Origin: Zizania palustris
Lineage: Eukaryota > Streptophyta > Magnoliopsida > Poales > Poaceae
Length of the DNA stretch: 64,000 bases
Assembly (NCBI GenBank): GCA_019279435.1
Contig: JAAALK010000286.1
Location: 47,122,214-47,186,213, forward strand
Direction of reading: 5' to 3'
Made by a program: the position numbers and the translations under genes. The notes under the pieces were generated by a model that was given only the letters and a program-made list of their open reading frames with translations, was not told the origin of the DNA and searched no databases. Positions within the stretch are counted from its first letter, which is position 1, and the number at the start of each line of letters is the position of its first letter. Shown here one piece after another: positions 37,591 through 49,468 of this stretch.

Positions 37591-37928
37591 GACTATTCAC
37601 AATGGAAGTTTCATGATATTAATTACCATGACACATCAGATTTTTTGCTGACATGTCATTCAATTAATGAGGGAAGAGAAGGAAGTAGTGTCATCACCAT
37701 GACATGGTGCTAACCCGTTTTCAAGACGGGTGAAACGAAATGAAACGCCAACTGTGAGCCAAATCGTTTAATCAGCGAGAATATTTCATGAGAGCTCATT
37801 TAATTACACTGGTTAGCTTAGGAAATAGTGAAATAAAACTCTACACTGAGAGAGGATATTTCATTCAATTGTAAAGCTGATGTAACCATTTAGGAAACAA
37901 TGTATGAAATCCACCACTATGAATAGTC
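37591..37928. mobile_element. MITE with GACTATTCACAATGG ends
   Basis: Left end GACTATTCACAATGG; right end CCACTATGAATAGTC is inverted with few changes. TAA flanks both sides (37588-37590, 37929-37931). 338 bp. The left TAA is shared with the previous MITE. Confidence 0.85.
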
Positions 37929-37931
37929 TAA

Positions 37932-38784
37932 TTGTCTACTTCGGGTTAGCTTCAGCGCCCGCCGCCATGAGTGGATTGCAGTGGACGACAGTGGGGAGCA
38001 CGCAGCGGCCAGCAGCATAGGCCGCAGCAGGCCATCAGGGCACATGTGTGTCACAGCCCATAGCCAGGCGATAGACGTAGCACGACAGAAGTCATTAGGG
38101 CAGCCCATAGCCCCACAAGTACATGAAAAATATTTAATTCCAGTTCATCATTTATTTTTATCCTAAATTCACCGCTACCATGACACTACACCAGCATGAA
38201 GACACAAACACGCAGCGCAAGCCCCATCAGGTACGTACGTACGTACATACCATGAGTACACGACGGATGGACGACTACGATTAAGCCTGCACGGGATGGA
38301 TGGTTTGATTTGCGTACTGTGTGTAACATTTTGGTTTTGGTCCTCGCATCTATACATGTATCAGGTTTGCTTGCCGTGTGTTTGGACGTCATACATGTAT
38401 ATTGGCATATTGCCTTGCTGTGGTACGCCGGTGATCGAGCCAACAAACCGACTCGACTACTAGCTGAGCTAGAAGGATCGATTCGAGTTTGATTCGATCA
38501 AGCCTGAGCTAATATAACTCACGAGTTCTGAACTAAACTGACACCTCTAGCCGCTACCATGCTGTTATCGTGTGGCCCAGCTAGGGCCGAGTGGGCTATA
38601 AAGAAAAATAAAAAGATGAAAATTTTCAAATAAGTCCCTGAGTTTATATGAAATACGTGAATCTTGGAATTTGTCGAACAAATCCGAAAGTGAATCTTGC
38701 AAAAGGAACCCTAAGTTTTTTTGGAAATTACACGAATACTAGAATTTTGCATATGAATAACACTTTTTAATAAAATATCACATA
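37932..38784. other. Intergenic, no gene seen
   Basis: A short ACGT-type microsatellite lies at 38230-38247. The GC-richer part at 37935-38110 has open frames on both strands without family resemblance. Confidence 0.4.
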
Positions 38785-39190
38785 TCTCTACTATATTAAA
38801 GCGCTGATTCACTCGTCCGTCCGCTCCGTCGCCACTCACCCACGCATGCACACATCCCATAAAAAACCGGTCAAAACATGTGCACTGTAAAAACCACCCG
38901 AACGCCGAAGCGCTCTGCATGCACACGCAGGAAGGAAAACAAAAAAGAACCAGCAACATGCACGAAGGAAAACAAAAAAGAAAAAAGAAGAAAAATAAAA
39001 GAAAAGAAATATATACTTTTGCATTTTAGTTTTAAATTTATTTATTTTACATTTAAATTCTATATACTTTTGCATTTTAGTTTTAAATTTCTTTATTCTA
39101 CATTTAAATTTCTTTATTTTACATTTTTACACGGATATACGAATTTTGTGTAGAATTTATTTCTGTTGCAAAGTACAGGCATCTGACTAG
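38785..39190 (+). mobile_element. Mini-Helitron, copy 1
   Basis: It begins TCTCTACTATATTAAAGCG and ends GGCATCTGACTAG, sitting between A (38784) and T (39191) without duplication, as Helitrons do. Internal order: a GC-richer head, a purine-rich tract (AAGAAAAAAGAAG), then repeated TTTTGCATTTTAGTTTTAAA. 406 bp, non-coding. It shares this layout with copies at 39840-40234 and 49583-50013. Confidence 0.85.
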
Positions 39191-39808
39191 TATCAATAAC
39201 TCAGCCAAACGTCAGACTACAAAAATAAAAATCCACAACTATTTCAACCAAATAACTTCTTGGTATTTTCATAACTTACAGCTCACAACAGCTTTTCCGC
39301 GGTACACAGTTCATATCATTTTTTTTCCAGAATTTAGAACTCAATCAAACACGCCTTTATAGTCGGGCCACGAATTACTTGTATTCAAATTTGTTAATTG
39401 TTTACCGTGTATATCTCTCTTTTTTAGGACAAGAATTCAATACATAAAAGGCTTAAAATATATTATTTCCGAGTCTAACCCAACCAGACATGGATAATCA
39501 TATCTCTAGATTCATCTATCACCTATCATATCTGACCTTTTCTTCAAAGCAAATAAACAACCCCTTTATATATTATCCGTTGTTTCCTCTACGTACCCGG
39601 CGCGGCATCATAATCATAAATTCATAATGCTGGGTGAGTGGCGACGTTGCAATCTTGCTTGTCTTTCAGAAAAGAATGGACGGAGCACACAATGGATCCC
39701 AAGATCCCACACTCTACTAGCTAGGAGAAATAATTTAGCACACGTCGTTAGCCAACAAGATGTGAAAAGGCAAGCAAACCTGATCAAAAACAGGCGGCTT
39801 GAAATAAA

Positions 39809-39838
39809 GCTATATATATATATATATATATATATATT
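39809..39838. repeat. TA microsatellite
   Basis: About 14 uninterrupted TA units, located exactly where the 3' terminus of the adjacent mini-Helitron should be. Confidence 0.9.
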
Positions 39839-39839
39839 C

Positions 39840-40234
39840 AGATGCATATGCTTTGCAACAGAAACTTATTTTACAACAGGGTATTTTCATAAAATTTATG
39901 TTTCTATATGATTTTTTAGAAATCTAAGTGTTTTTACACAAAATTCGTACATCCGCGTAAAAATAAAAAAATTGAAAAATTGAAATACAAAAATATATCT
40001 TTTTTTCTTTTTTTCTTCTTTCTCACGTTTCCTTCAGTTGGGTGCCTGCGTGCGTCACGTTGCCCGCGGCGCGTGCGGCCGGGCGGTAGCGCTCGGGCGG
40101 TCCGGAGCGGACGGGCGAGCTGGTTCAAGTGGTTTTTGTAGGGTATAAGTTTTGGTCGGTTTTTTAAAGATGTTGGAAGGCACGGGGTTGCGGATGGAGG
40201 ACACGAAAATCTGGACGCTTTAATATAGTTAAGA
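39840..40234 (-). mobile_element. Mini-Helitron, copy 2 (3' end eroded)
   Basis: On the minus strand it starts TCTTAACTATATTAAAGCG, preceded by A. The head, purine-rich core and tail follow the order of copy 1, and the tail reaches GTTGCAAAGCATATGCATCTG but then runs into a TA microsatellite (39809-39838) instead of the final CTAG. Confidence 0.78.
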
Positions 40235-40820
40235 TATGGATCAATAATCACAAAGTTACCCACAATAATTACACTCTTTGCTTAAGCCTAGTAAGCTACT
40301 AGCTAGTACGAGCAGACCTCGTGGATATTACTGCTGCTGCTTGCTGAGTGCCGTTGCATTAACGTACGTTACAAAGATGAATGAAATGGCTCCTTCTTCC
40401 TTTGCATGCATGTGTAGTAGTAGCATATATGTCTGCCTGATGCAGTGATGCATGCCTCAATGCACATTGTCATGAGCCAAGAAAGCAACTGATGAAGAAA
40501 CCAATTAAGCACGCGACTAGCTCAAGGTTTTTCTTCTATCCTTGACGTTTTGCGATGAACTAAATAAGTGCATCGATCTCAGCTCGCTAGTAGATCATAT
40601 ATATATTTGCCAATTTGGTGGTAGAGTTGTGGTACTAGCTAGTAAACAGTACACTTCCCATGCATCTCTAGGCAACCAGCGGCTGTTTCAATTCATCCAC
40701 ATTATATTACACGGGCAAAAAAAACAAAGAAAAGATAAGATAAGTAATTAAGGATGGACGAACTTAATCCGGCCGTCTCGTTCAAGCGGTATATATGCGG
40801 ACGGAAGGGGGGCATGCATG
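40235..40820. other. Intergenic and 3' flank of the SAUR gene
   Basis: Rich in GCATGC and CTAGCT words; no gene or element end was recognised. The first 100-200 bp to the left of the SAUR stop codon are presumably its 3' UTR. Confidence 0.4.
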
Positions 40821-41204
40821 CTAGCCGTCGTCGTCGTCGTGTCCACGCGGTGCGCCGGAGAGGGACGCGAGCGCGCGGCGGAAGGCGGCGGGGGAGCAGG
40901 GGATGCGGAGCGGGCCACCGTGGTCGTAACCGTACAGCTGCGCGGCGCGGCCCAGGAGCTCGGACAGCGCCGGCCGACCCAGCAGCTCGGCCCGCACGAG
41001 GAACCGCTCCGTCGTCGCCTCCTCCCCTTCCTCCCCGACGTCCACCGGCACGTGCCCCTCCGGCGGCACGGGCATGGTCGTCCCCGCCTTCTTCTTCTTC
41101 TTCCCTGCGCCCCGCCGCTTCGTCCCCGGCGACGACGGCGGGGGCGAGGCCGAGGAGAAGGAATAATCGCCGACGCGGGAGAGCCGCCGGATCAGCTGCC
41201 TCAT
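40821..41204 (-). CDS. SAUR-family (small auxin-up RNA) protein
   Basis: Single exon, 127 residues, ATG at 41202-41204, stop TAG at 40821-40823. It has a short basic N-terminus with a lysine run (KRRGAGKKKKKAG), then the SAUR core: VPPEGHVPVDVG (46-57), ERFLVRAELLGRPALSELL (66-84), AAQLYGYDHGGPLRIPC (87-103), FRRAL. The length, lack of introns and motif order are standard for the family. SAURs are short-lived auxin-induced proteins; well-studied ones inhibit PP2C.D phosphatases and so activate plasma-membrane H+-ATPases to promote cell expansion. Some expected core residues are replaced (DVGEEGEEATTERF has an acidic insert in place of a short loop). No auxin-response element was assigned with confidence. 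Confidence 0.94.
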   Translation of the reverse strand: MRQLIRRLSRVGDYSFSSASPPPSSPGTKRRGAGKKKKKAGTTMPVPPEGHVPVDVGEEGEEATTERFLVRAELLGRPALSELLGRAAQLYGYDHGGPLRIPCSPAAFRRALASLSGAPRGHDDDDG

Positions 41205-41223
41205 TCCGGCCGATCGAGCGGCG

Positions 41224-41251
41224 AACTGAGCTGAGCTGAGCTGAGCTGAGA
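41224..41251. repeat. CTGAG pentanucleotide repeat in the SAUR leader
   Basis: About five tandem CTGAG units, 20-47 bp upstream of the SAUR start codon and so in its 5' leader. Confidence 0.85.
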
Positions 41252-41336
41252 CACTGAGACTGAGAGCTCGCCGCTGCGTTCAGTAGTGCCTGAGTACTCC
41301 ACCGGACCTCGACCGACCGTGTGGTTGGTCGCCGCC

Positions 41337-41347
41337 GGTTTTATATC
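41337..41347 (-). promoter_or_regulatory. TATA box of the SAUR gene
   Basis: On the minus strand the sequence reads GATATAAAACC, a good TATA element, about 135 bp upstream of the start codon. That would put transcription start near 41310 and give a leader of about 105 bp. Confidence 0.55.
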
Positions 41348-41489
41348 GCGATGCGAAGGGCCGGGCCGTTGAGGAGGTCGGACAGGTGGAGGGCACAACG
41401 GGACGGGCGATCACACGGCTCAACCAACCGTAGTTACCGAAACCATTTCTATCAATAACCAATTAGATACCACTGCACGAGAATACTAA

Positions 41490-41966
41490 AATGTGTTTGA
41501 TTGAGCCGTAAATTCTAAAAAAATGGTTGAGCTATGAGCTGTGAAAAACTGATGTGAGATGTGAGCTGTATAAAAGCTGAGAAACTGTTTGATTGGAATA
41601 GTTGTTGATTTATATTTTGGTAGTTTACGATGTTTAGTTACATTATTAATGTGTAATTTTACATGTAAATCAATGTAATCATGAAATTTTGTAATCTTTA
41701 TATTAAAATTATATATTTTTAAATTACACTAGAATGATATATTTTATTAAAATTTTATTTTTTAAATTTTACATGAACTGATATGTTTTAATAGTACGAT
41801 AGCTAATATTTATTCAAAGTTGAATTAAGAAGCTATGAAATCTGGGTTACACCAATTTTCAAAATTATGTTATGAGAATCTGTATACAGATTCTGAAAAC
41901 GTTGTGTGACCAAAAGAATTGTTTAGTTCAGCTTTAAGGTAGGAAACTAGCGAACCAAACAGATCC
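41490..41966. mobile_element. MITE with TGTTTGRTT ends
   Basis: Left end AATGTGTTTGATTGAGC; the right end reads GGATCTGTTTGGTTCGC on the opposite strand. TAA stands on both sides (41487-41489, 41967-41969). 477 bp. It is clearly related to 59842-60280 (shared TTACATTATTRATGTGTAAT stretch). Confidence 0.7.
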
Positions 41967-41969
41967 TAA

Positions 41970-43151
41970 GTAGGTAACAGTTAGCGAGCGTTTATTGATA
42001 CGTACTGATACGTGCGTACGAGAAGAGTACCCATTTCACTGTGGTGCTCCTAAAAGAGTCGTCAGCGGCAGCAGCAGTGCCCGTTTTCTGCACACAAATG
42101 CCGTCTGCCGTCGAAGGTACAGCGGGCAGTCGATTGATTCTCCATAATCGCTTGCCCGGTCGATCAGTAAACAGGCTAGCCCCGTTCGACGTGTCGATCG
42201 CCGGGCTCGAGATGTGTACCGCAGCACTGTAGCTGACAAGCTCGAGCGGGCTGGCTTTTGTTGTCAAACGACGTACGGTGGCGGTGCATGAGCTGATGAG
42301 CAGCACCCGGCCTAGGCATGTACACCAGGTACGTGTGAGCGGCAGGATCACCAGCGTTAATTTGGACCGTCCGATGTATCAGCCCCTGAGGTCACTTTCT
42401 GTTAATTAAATACTAACTCTGCTCTCAATTAAATAACTTTCTAAAATATTTAGTCAACCTGCTGGCCTTCAAATATTAAAATATGCAATACTCTTTCAAA
42501 TCTCAGCCCCTGTTTTTGGAGAAGAATGTTCGACGTGCATTACTCAAGATGCTAATTACTGTAGCGCGCTGATTAGCCAAGTCGAGAAGCTCCTGTGCTC
42601 GATTAGCCGGAGATCGAAATTGAAAGAATTGTAGGTACCGGCGCAAGAGGACGCTAGCAACCCAGCCGCGACGGCGCAAGCAGGCCGGCGTAGCGTAAGC
42701 AGGCGGCGGTAAAAGGAGTGGCAGCGGCGACCTGCAGGCAAATCAGCGGTGCAGCCGGCGTACATGTAAGTGTTTTGTCATGGGTACGCAAGTATAAGTA
42801 TGGTTTCATACTATTCATACACATCACCCGATAAATACCCGCTATCCTATAGACCATTTATTTGTAGCACAATCCAATAGCTCAATCTATTAAAAATAAT
42901 ATGTCTACTTCAGCCTTTCCTATTGCTTCTCTCCTAACACCTAGCTAGGTCATAGGGTGAAAGGTGGTTTATACCTCCACTCCTTATCCTCAATCTAGAC
43001 TCTAGAGTTCTAGACATCACATCTGCTTGGTTCAGTGCCAGTCAATGCTAGTGCTACACTGCCTCCACACTTTAGCCTCTAGTGATAACCACCGTCTCCA
43101 CATGAGTACATGACATGTAGTCCATACTTTTTCCCTCCAGGTAGCTAGTAG
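41970..43151. other. Intergenic, no gene seen
   Basis: The stretches 42030-42340 and 42630-42770 are GC-richer with open frames on both strands, none resembling a known family. No element ends were found. Confidence 0.4.
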
Positions 43152-44003
43152 TAGGGGTGGCAGTTTGGCTCGAGGCTCGCGAGCCAGCTCGGGCTCGGCC
43201 GAGCCGAGCCTGGCTCGGCTCGCCTGCTTTTCGAGCCGAACTCGAGCCGGCCATTCTGGCTCGCTTGGCAATCGAGCCGAGCCGGCTCGCTAACTCGGCT
43301 AAAGGAGCACATGTATATCTCACTGTGATCCTACTTCCTTGCTCCTACAATTTATTCCCCATTTCCTTTCTATCCCTCTGATTATCTTGTCATTCCCTCG
43401 GCAGTCTACGATCTCCATTGCCCTAGCGCCGCCTAGCTGTCACCCCCGGTGATCCTATCGCCTAGCCACCGCCCCCGGTGACCCCGTGCTCGTCGCCGTC
43501 GACTCGCCCAAGCAGCCGCCGCCCTAGCAGTCCTACTGCCCCCGCCGGTGGCCAGCCAATCTGCCCCAAGCAGCTCCCGGCTCCTGTTGGCCTCTATCCT
43601 CATTCGCTGCTCGAATGTGGCCCTCACCAACCCATCGTTGCCCCTTGTCTGGATTCTGGAAGTAGGAGCCCACGTCGGCACGTCGCCGCCTAGTGAAGCC
43701 CGTCGTCACCCCTCATCGGTTCCCCACTCTATCAATCATCGCCACCTCCATCCTCTGCCCTCCACACTCTCGCCAAAAGCCCATGGCACCCCCTCATGTT
43801 TGTGCTCAACCTATCATGGATCTAGTTTCTCTGCTTGAGGTTTCAGTGGGCACTGGGTGGTAGAAGAAGAGAAGAGGGCAGAGTCACGAGCCGAGCCGAG
43901 CCGGCTCGTGGCTCGGTCGAGCCCGAGCCGAGCCAGATTCTGAGCTCGTTTTCTGGCCGAGCCGAGCCCCGAGCTGGCTCGGCTCAACTCGTTGCCAGCC
44001 CTA
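43152..44003. mobile_element. Ac-like hAT element with GAGCC subterminal repeats
   Basis: It begins TAGGGGTGGCAG and ends TGCCAGCCCTA, with GCTAGTAG duplicated exactly (43144-43151, 44004-44011). Both subterminal zones are dense in GGCTCG, GAGCCGAGCC and inverses. The middle (43400-43790) is C-rich with frames of low complexity that may be captured DNA. 852 bp, no transposase. Confidence 0.94.
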
Positions 44004-44218
44004 GCTAGTAGTGACTTCAAGCGTCATGCGACTCTAGCGACCCGATAGCCATTCACTATGCCAACAGGCATGGGTTAACCAACGAGTATATTTTACCCGC
44101 GTGGGTATGGGTTTGAGGGGAAATTAGATCCGCATGTATATATGGGTTATCCGTTTAATATATTTTTCCTTAATAAGTATGGATTTGAGATGATCAAACC
44201 TGATGGATATCAACCCAT

Positions 44219-46209
44219 CACTACAAGAATCCAGCAAATTTGTGTCTGCCAAAGCTGACGGAAGTTAGGCTAAATCCGACGTAAGAAGCTAACTTCCGTC
44301 AGCAAAACGCTAACTTTCATTGGTTTCTGACCGATGGAGGCATGTCGACGAAAAATGACTAACTTCCGTCGGCCGCCGACGGAAGTTGCCAAGAAATAGT
44401 TAACTTCCATCAGCTATGGTTAGTCGACGAAAATTACTAGTTTTTAACTTACGTCTGCTAATTTCTCCTTATAGTACTGATTGTTCGCCTAAATCCGAGC
44501 ATACGAAATTGCATCCTTTATAACCTTATGTGCATTGTTGTTAAAGACCACAAGGGCATGATTATGGTAATTTCCCAAGCTTGGCAAGCAAAAACGTAAC
44601 CAGAAATAAAATATACAATAAGAAATGCATTAATATTAGTAAACTACTATAACTCGAGAAGTTTTGAGTTAAAACAAAACCATGCATGAACAAATCACAG
44701 CCAGAAGTCATGCGACACTACATCCTGGGCAGTTCCATAGTCTCCATCAGGAGCAAACCAGTATTGGTTCCAATAGTGCAGAGTTGTTGCTCACTGGTCG
44801 GCGGTGTCACCACCCCTAGGTAGTGAACACGACATAAGTTACCCAATATCTTAACCCTTAAAGTGCCGTCAAACCTAGAGTTAATCCAAGATCTACAAAC
44901 ACATAATAAAGTTAATAAATTGAAATAAAATTTTGGCAGTAAAGCACAAATATGAGAGACATATCCATCACCTACAAGCGTGATCTCGATCTTGTTTTCA
45001 ACATAAGGGGCTAAACCTCTAAAGGTGGGGCGACCAGATGGCTCATTCTGAAACGGTGTGACGATGATGTGGAGCCTGCACCCTCCACATCGACCCGACA
45101 CGTGCTCTCCAAGTCGTCCTGCCTCGCACCGTCCATATCATATTGCCCTACACCCTTCAACTCGTCCTCCTGCCCCGCACCAACCAAGTTGTCCCGACCC
45201 GCTCCCTCAGTGTCCTCTTCCCACTCCAAATTCTTGTCATCCTATAAAATGGTATGAAAAACAATTAGTAATAGTTTATAAGTAGCATAAAATTCAATTT
45301 GAAGGTTACCTCATCTCTTTGAAATATGACTATTCGATCCCGCAAATCTGGGTCTATGTATATTAGGAACTCTTGACGCCTGCTTGAAGTGGAAACACTA
45401 CTACCCTGGAATAGGGTGTCCTCCTTACTCGTCGTACTCTTTCCGGCAAAAAGATTGTTTGTGATACTCTTAAACTTTTTTGACATCCTATTGAAAACAA
45501 ACACAAGTAAGTATTCATTAGTAATAAAAGTTAGAACATATGAAAAAGAATGCAATATGAAATATATATATGACATACACAATGTATGAAAACAATTACT
45601 TGTCAGTTATCATCAAAATTAGGGTCAATTTGTCCCCTTCTTCCTAAAGCACATCACATTACTTTTTTCTTCCTTTGTTGTTGTTTACTTTTCTCAGGAA
45701 CTATTACATCATTAGCATCGCCAAGTAAAGAATATGTTGCCGAGTCTGGCTCTACATTAAACGAACTCAACAATTCATCATTTTGGTAAACCTCATCGAC
45801 CTCTCCAACCTCTAATTGATAAGCAACATTACTAGGAGTCTATAGATGTTCCCGAGGACTCACTTTGTACACTACCCACCAAGCACTCAGCTTTTCACAT
45901 GGGTATGACATATAATACACATGGGCGGTCCCACGCGAGTAGATTGGGAAATAGGGAAACTTATGTTTCCCTATACGCGCGCGGGGGAAATATTGCCGTA
46001 ACTTTTGTCGGCCACTTAATTTCCGTCGGCTACAGTGTAAGACATCGGAGGTTAACTTAATTTATGTCGACCACAGTGAAAGCTGACGGAAGGTAAGTTA
46101 ACTTTCGTCGGCTCGTATAGGCCGACGGAAATTAAGTAACTTCCGTCGATTTTTAGAAATGCCGACGGAAATTAAAAAACCAATGGAAATTTACTCTTTT
46201 CTTGTAGTG
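44219..46209 (-). mobile_element. CACTA element with decayed internal coding region
   Basis: Ends are CACTACAAGAA and its inverse TTCTTGTAGTG. CAT is duplicated on both sides (44216-44218, 46210-46212), the 3-bp duplication of CACTA elements. Subterminal GACGGAAGTTA / TAACTTCCGTC words occur at both ends and match the remnant at 7107-7350. Coding relics lie on the minus strand. 1991 bp, so most of an autonomous element is missing. Confidence 0.93.
45600..45935 (-). pseudogene. DUF4216-like fragment of a CACTA-associated protein
   Basis: The minus strand reads a VYYMSYP-like start, then AWWVVYKVSPRE, an in-frame stop after HL, and then acidic sequence with YQNDELLSSFNVEP. The WWVVYKV-xPRE phrase with a following acidic tail is typical of the DUF4216 region in proteins carried by grass CACTA elements. 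Only a broken fragment is left, with a further frame at 45265-45582. Confidence 0.6.
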
Positions 46210-46628
46210 CATTGTCATCTTTAATCCTAGGATGACAACCTACCTGAGGGTGCTGGGACATGTCGGGGGCGGGGGCCTAGAGCTAGATCTAAATTTTCAC
46301 ATGTGAATTTATCTCATCACATCTCACTTTAGATCAGATTCAAATCTATTATTTGATCAACAGGTTTAAGTCCTTGGCCTCTGACTTAAATACGATTTAA
46401 CCCTGGTCTCTAAATCTCATTATAACACACTCACATAGACTCCTGCAAAGTGTCCAAGTCGATGCCCGGCTACCTATAGCCTATCTCTAGTTCTCATCGA
46501 ACTGTGTTGTCATCCCTGTCAGACTGCGCCATCGATTGTCGTCCTTGCCACGTCGCCATCTACCTCCTATCATGTCAGACCCCCTCCCTACTGCACCACA
46601 TGTTGATTTAATTTATAGGACATACTAA

Positions 46629-47837
46629 GGGGGTGTTTGGATCAAGGGGTCAAATTTTATCTTGTGTCGCATTAGATGTTTGGACATCAATTTAAAGGAC
46701 TAAACGTGAAATAATTATAAAAATAATTGTAATATCGGAGGATAATTCGCGAGATGAATTTATTAAGACTAATTAATCCATGATTAGCAAATGTTTATTG
46801 TAGCATCACATTGTCAAATCATGGCGTAATTAGCTTCATTAGATTCGTCTCGTGATTAATCCACTGATTATGAATGGGTTTTATAAATAATCTACATTTA
46901 ATACTCTAAAATAGTATCTAAACATTGGATGTGACAGAGGGTAAAATCTAGCACTGTATCTAAACTGTTGATAGCAAAATTTGGCACTAATGGCTAAAAT
47001 TGTCAACGGTCAGACCGGGCATATAGGATCTATCTGACCGACGTGTCCGAATCCGACCCCGAAACGAGTAATTTCGGGGGATTTTATCTCTAATTAATTT
47101 TTAATGACTTGTACTTGTATCCTAATCAATCTAGGGTACGAATTAAGTCCGCATACGACAAGACCACCCCTTATCTATATGGGCAAGGCCAACTCAAAAG
47201 GGAGACTCCAATCCAATCTAATCTATCCACATAGAAATGTTATTTTTTCAATCTACTACCTTTTTGCTCTAGATTTAGCCATAGCTCATCCATCTTTACT
47301 GGTTTGCCCAATAAACTTGTCGTCTGTCGCGTCGTAATCACAGTAATCCTTATTGATCCGCATGTGAATCGTCTGTCTCGTCCCATAACAAGTTTTTATC
47401 GGTTTACCTCAGTGATTCGATCTCTAGACCGAATTGCTATTGTTTCCACGTGCAGAGGCCAAGATGTCCATCTTCATTACCAAGGAGCCCCTGCATCGAG
47501 CCGTCATGGACAAGGTGATCGTCGGCAAGTCAGGGCTATTTTTGTCGTAGCCGCCGGTCAGACCGCTGGCACCCTCCGGTCTGACCGGGCTTGTGCCGTT
47601 GGTCTGACCACTCCCTCTCTCGGCTAACTAGATTGTCCCTCGCAGCGCGGTTTGGTTTTCTGGTGACTCCACCCTAAAATCCCCTTGTCACGGTCAAGGA
47701 TCGTCGGAACACGGCATTAGCGTTGTGTGACGTTTGGAAGACTGCTTCAAGCGTCTACGTGCTTTTGGATCGCCAGATCGATGTCAGTATTAATTGGCGT
47801 TTTATCGGGAGATTTTAGTGTCAACACAAACACCCCC
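46629..47837. mobile_element. Tourist-type MITE, copy 2, split by a solo LTR
   Basis: The left end GGGGGTGTTTGGATC starts after TAA (46626-46628). The matching right end CAAACACCCCC is found only beyond the inserted LTR and is followed by TAA (47838-47840). Excluding the 861-bp insertion and its duplicated bases, the MITE is about 343 bp, the same as copy 1. Confidence 0.88.
46966..47826. mobile_element. Solo LTR inside the Tourist MITE
   Basis: It starts TGTTGATAGC and ends GTGTCAACA (TG...CA). The 5-bp flanks are TAAAC (46961-46965) and CAAAC (47827-47831), one mismatch. No gag or pol sequence adjoins it. It holds several GGTCTGACC / GGTCAGACC inverted words (about 47018, 47553-47610). Solo LTRs arise by recombination between the two LTRs of a complete element. 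Confidence 0.8.
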
Positions 47838-48086
47838 TAAGTTGTTCAATCTATTTAGCGTTTTATTTTTTAATTATTAGGGCTAGGACTGCACGTGATT
47901 ATGAGATACCCTCTTGATCATCATCTCACCTCTATTTATAGTTTGCCACGAGACTCCTAAATTTTATCAAAAACAGATATAAGCAAAAAAGGAGCAGCAG
48001 CAGAATTAATATACAAGCACCAATTCAAACAAGGTCTTTATTTTTTTAATCTATACAACACTTTATTTGTTAATCATGGATGCTAA

Positions 48087-48423
48087 GTGGCGTTTGGATT
48101 ATGAGGCTAAATTTTAGCCTGTGTCACATCAGATGTTTGGATATCAATTTAAAGGACTAAACGTGAACTAATTATAAAAATAATTGCATAATCAGAGGAT
48201 AATTCGCGAGACGAATTTATTAAGCCTAATTAATTTATGATTAGCAAATGTTTACTGTAGAATCGCATTGTCAAATCATGGCGTAATTAGGCTCGTTAAA
48301 TTCGTATCGCAAATAATACTCCGATTACGAATGAGTTTTGTAAATAATCTACATTTAATACTCCAAATTAATATTTAAAAATTGAATGTGACGGGGGTTA
48401 AAATTTTAGTCCTTGAACACCCC
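48087..48423. mobile_element. Tourist-type MITE, copy 3
   Basis: Interior as in copies 1 and 2 (ATCAATTTAAAGGACTAAAC and CGCGAGACGAATTTATTAAG). The left end is degraded (TGGCGTTTGG) and the right end reads GAACACCCC. Left flank TAA, right flank TGA. 337 bp. Confidence 0.78.
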
Positions 48424-48426
48424 TGA

Positions 48427-49468
48427 GACTACACTTTGACCATGAGATGCCCTCGCGATCGTCATCTCACTTATTTGTAGTTTGTCACGAGGCCCCTAAA
48501 TTTCAGAGGCAGCTCTGAAAAGTAAAGTAAAAACACGCGCGTGTTAATTAACAATTAATAATCGAGAGTGCAGCATACGCATGTTATCAAAAACAGAGAG
48601 ACGCAAATCGAAACAAGGTCTTCAATTCGCAGAGAGTGACTCGTACATGCACTGCGGCCGGCCGGCTGGCTGCATTATTGGCACGATATATGTCCCTAGA
48701 CCCTAGCTACTAGTTGTGACGAATTATTAAAGATGTGCCGTGTACGTGCAGTGGCCGGAGATGGCCGACCGAGCATAGCATGTCTCTGCTTTTTTCTGTA
48801 GCCGGCATACAAAATGCCATGTATATCCACCAAAGGTGGTATATATGTGTGTTCTTGCCCCGGTCAACCACATTGAACGATTATATAGTGTCAGCTCAAG
48901 GATTTCTATCCACAAATGAATATCTATCTCGTTGGAAAACACCAGCTTTAATATATTAATTTCTGAATTATATAACTAATAACAAAATAAACTGCTTTTT
49001 AAGAAGGTTATCTTGTCCGATTTTATTTGAAAGTCACGCGACCCGATTTTGATTGGAAGTCATATGTAGAGCACGCTTAAGTCGAATTCTTATGAGATCC
49101 AATGCTAATTTGTTGACGTCCCTTTCACAAATTCTAAATATTAATTTATTTGTATTATGTAGATATAAACTTTGATCCATTCGAATTGATTATTTTTCTC
49201 GTATATAATGTATATACGTGAATACTTTAACCAATATATATATATATGTCAACATCCAACGCTCAACTCTGGTTTTTTTTGTGAAAAAAAACTCAGCGTT
49301 TATTAGCAACATCTAGCTACAGTGGTGGCTACTTTATTTGGGTGATCATGGGCTCGTGGGTAAGCAAAAAGGCACTGCGAGGCCGGATCTAGCTAGTGCC
49401 TAGCTAAAAACCATTTATAGCTAGCTACACGGCCAACACGGGCTAGGCCTAATCCAATCGCTCGCTTG
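48427..49468. other. Intergenic, no gene seen
   Basis: AT-rich with short GC patches (48650-48680, 48735-48785). No frame or element end was recognised. Confidence 0.4.

Noticed and set aside
40754..41239. Plus-strand frames of 138 and 161 codons over the SAUR gene
   Set aside because: Antisense shadows; the minus-strand frame has the full SAUR core and a TATA box.
43400..43800. C-rich core of the hAT element as a captured gene
   Set aside because: Frames are low-complexity Pro/Ser/Arg with no domain or splice structure; capture cannot be supported.
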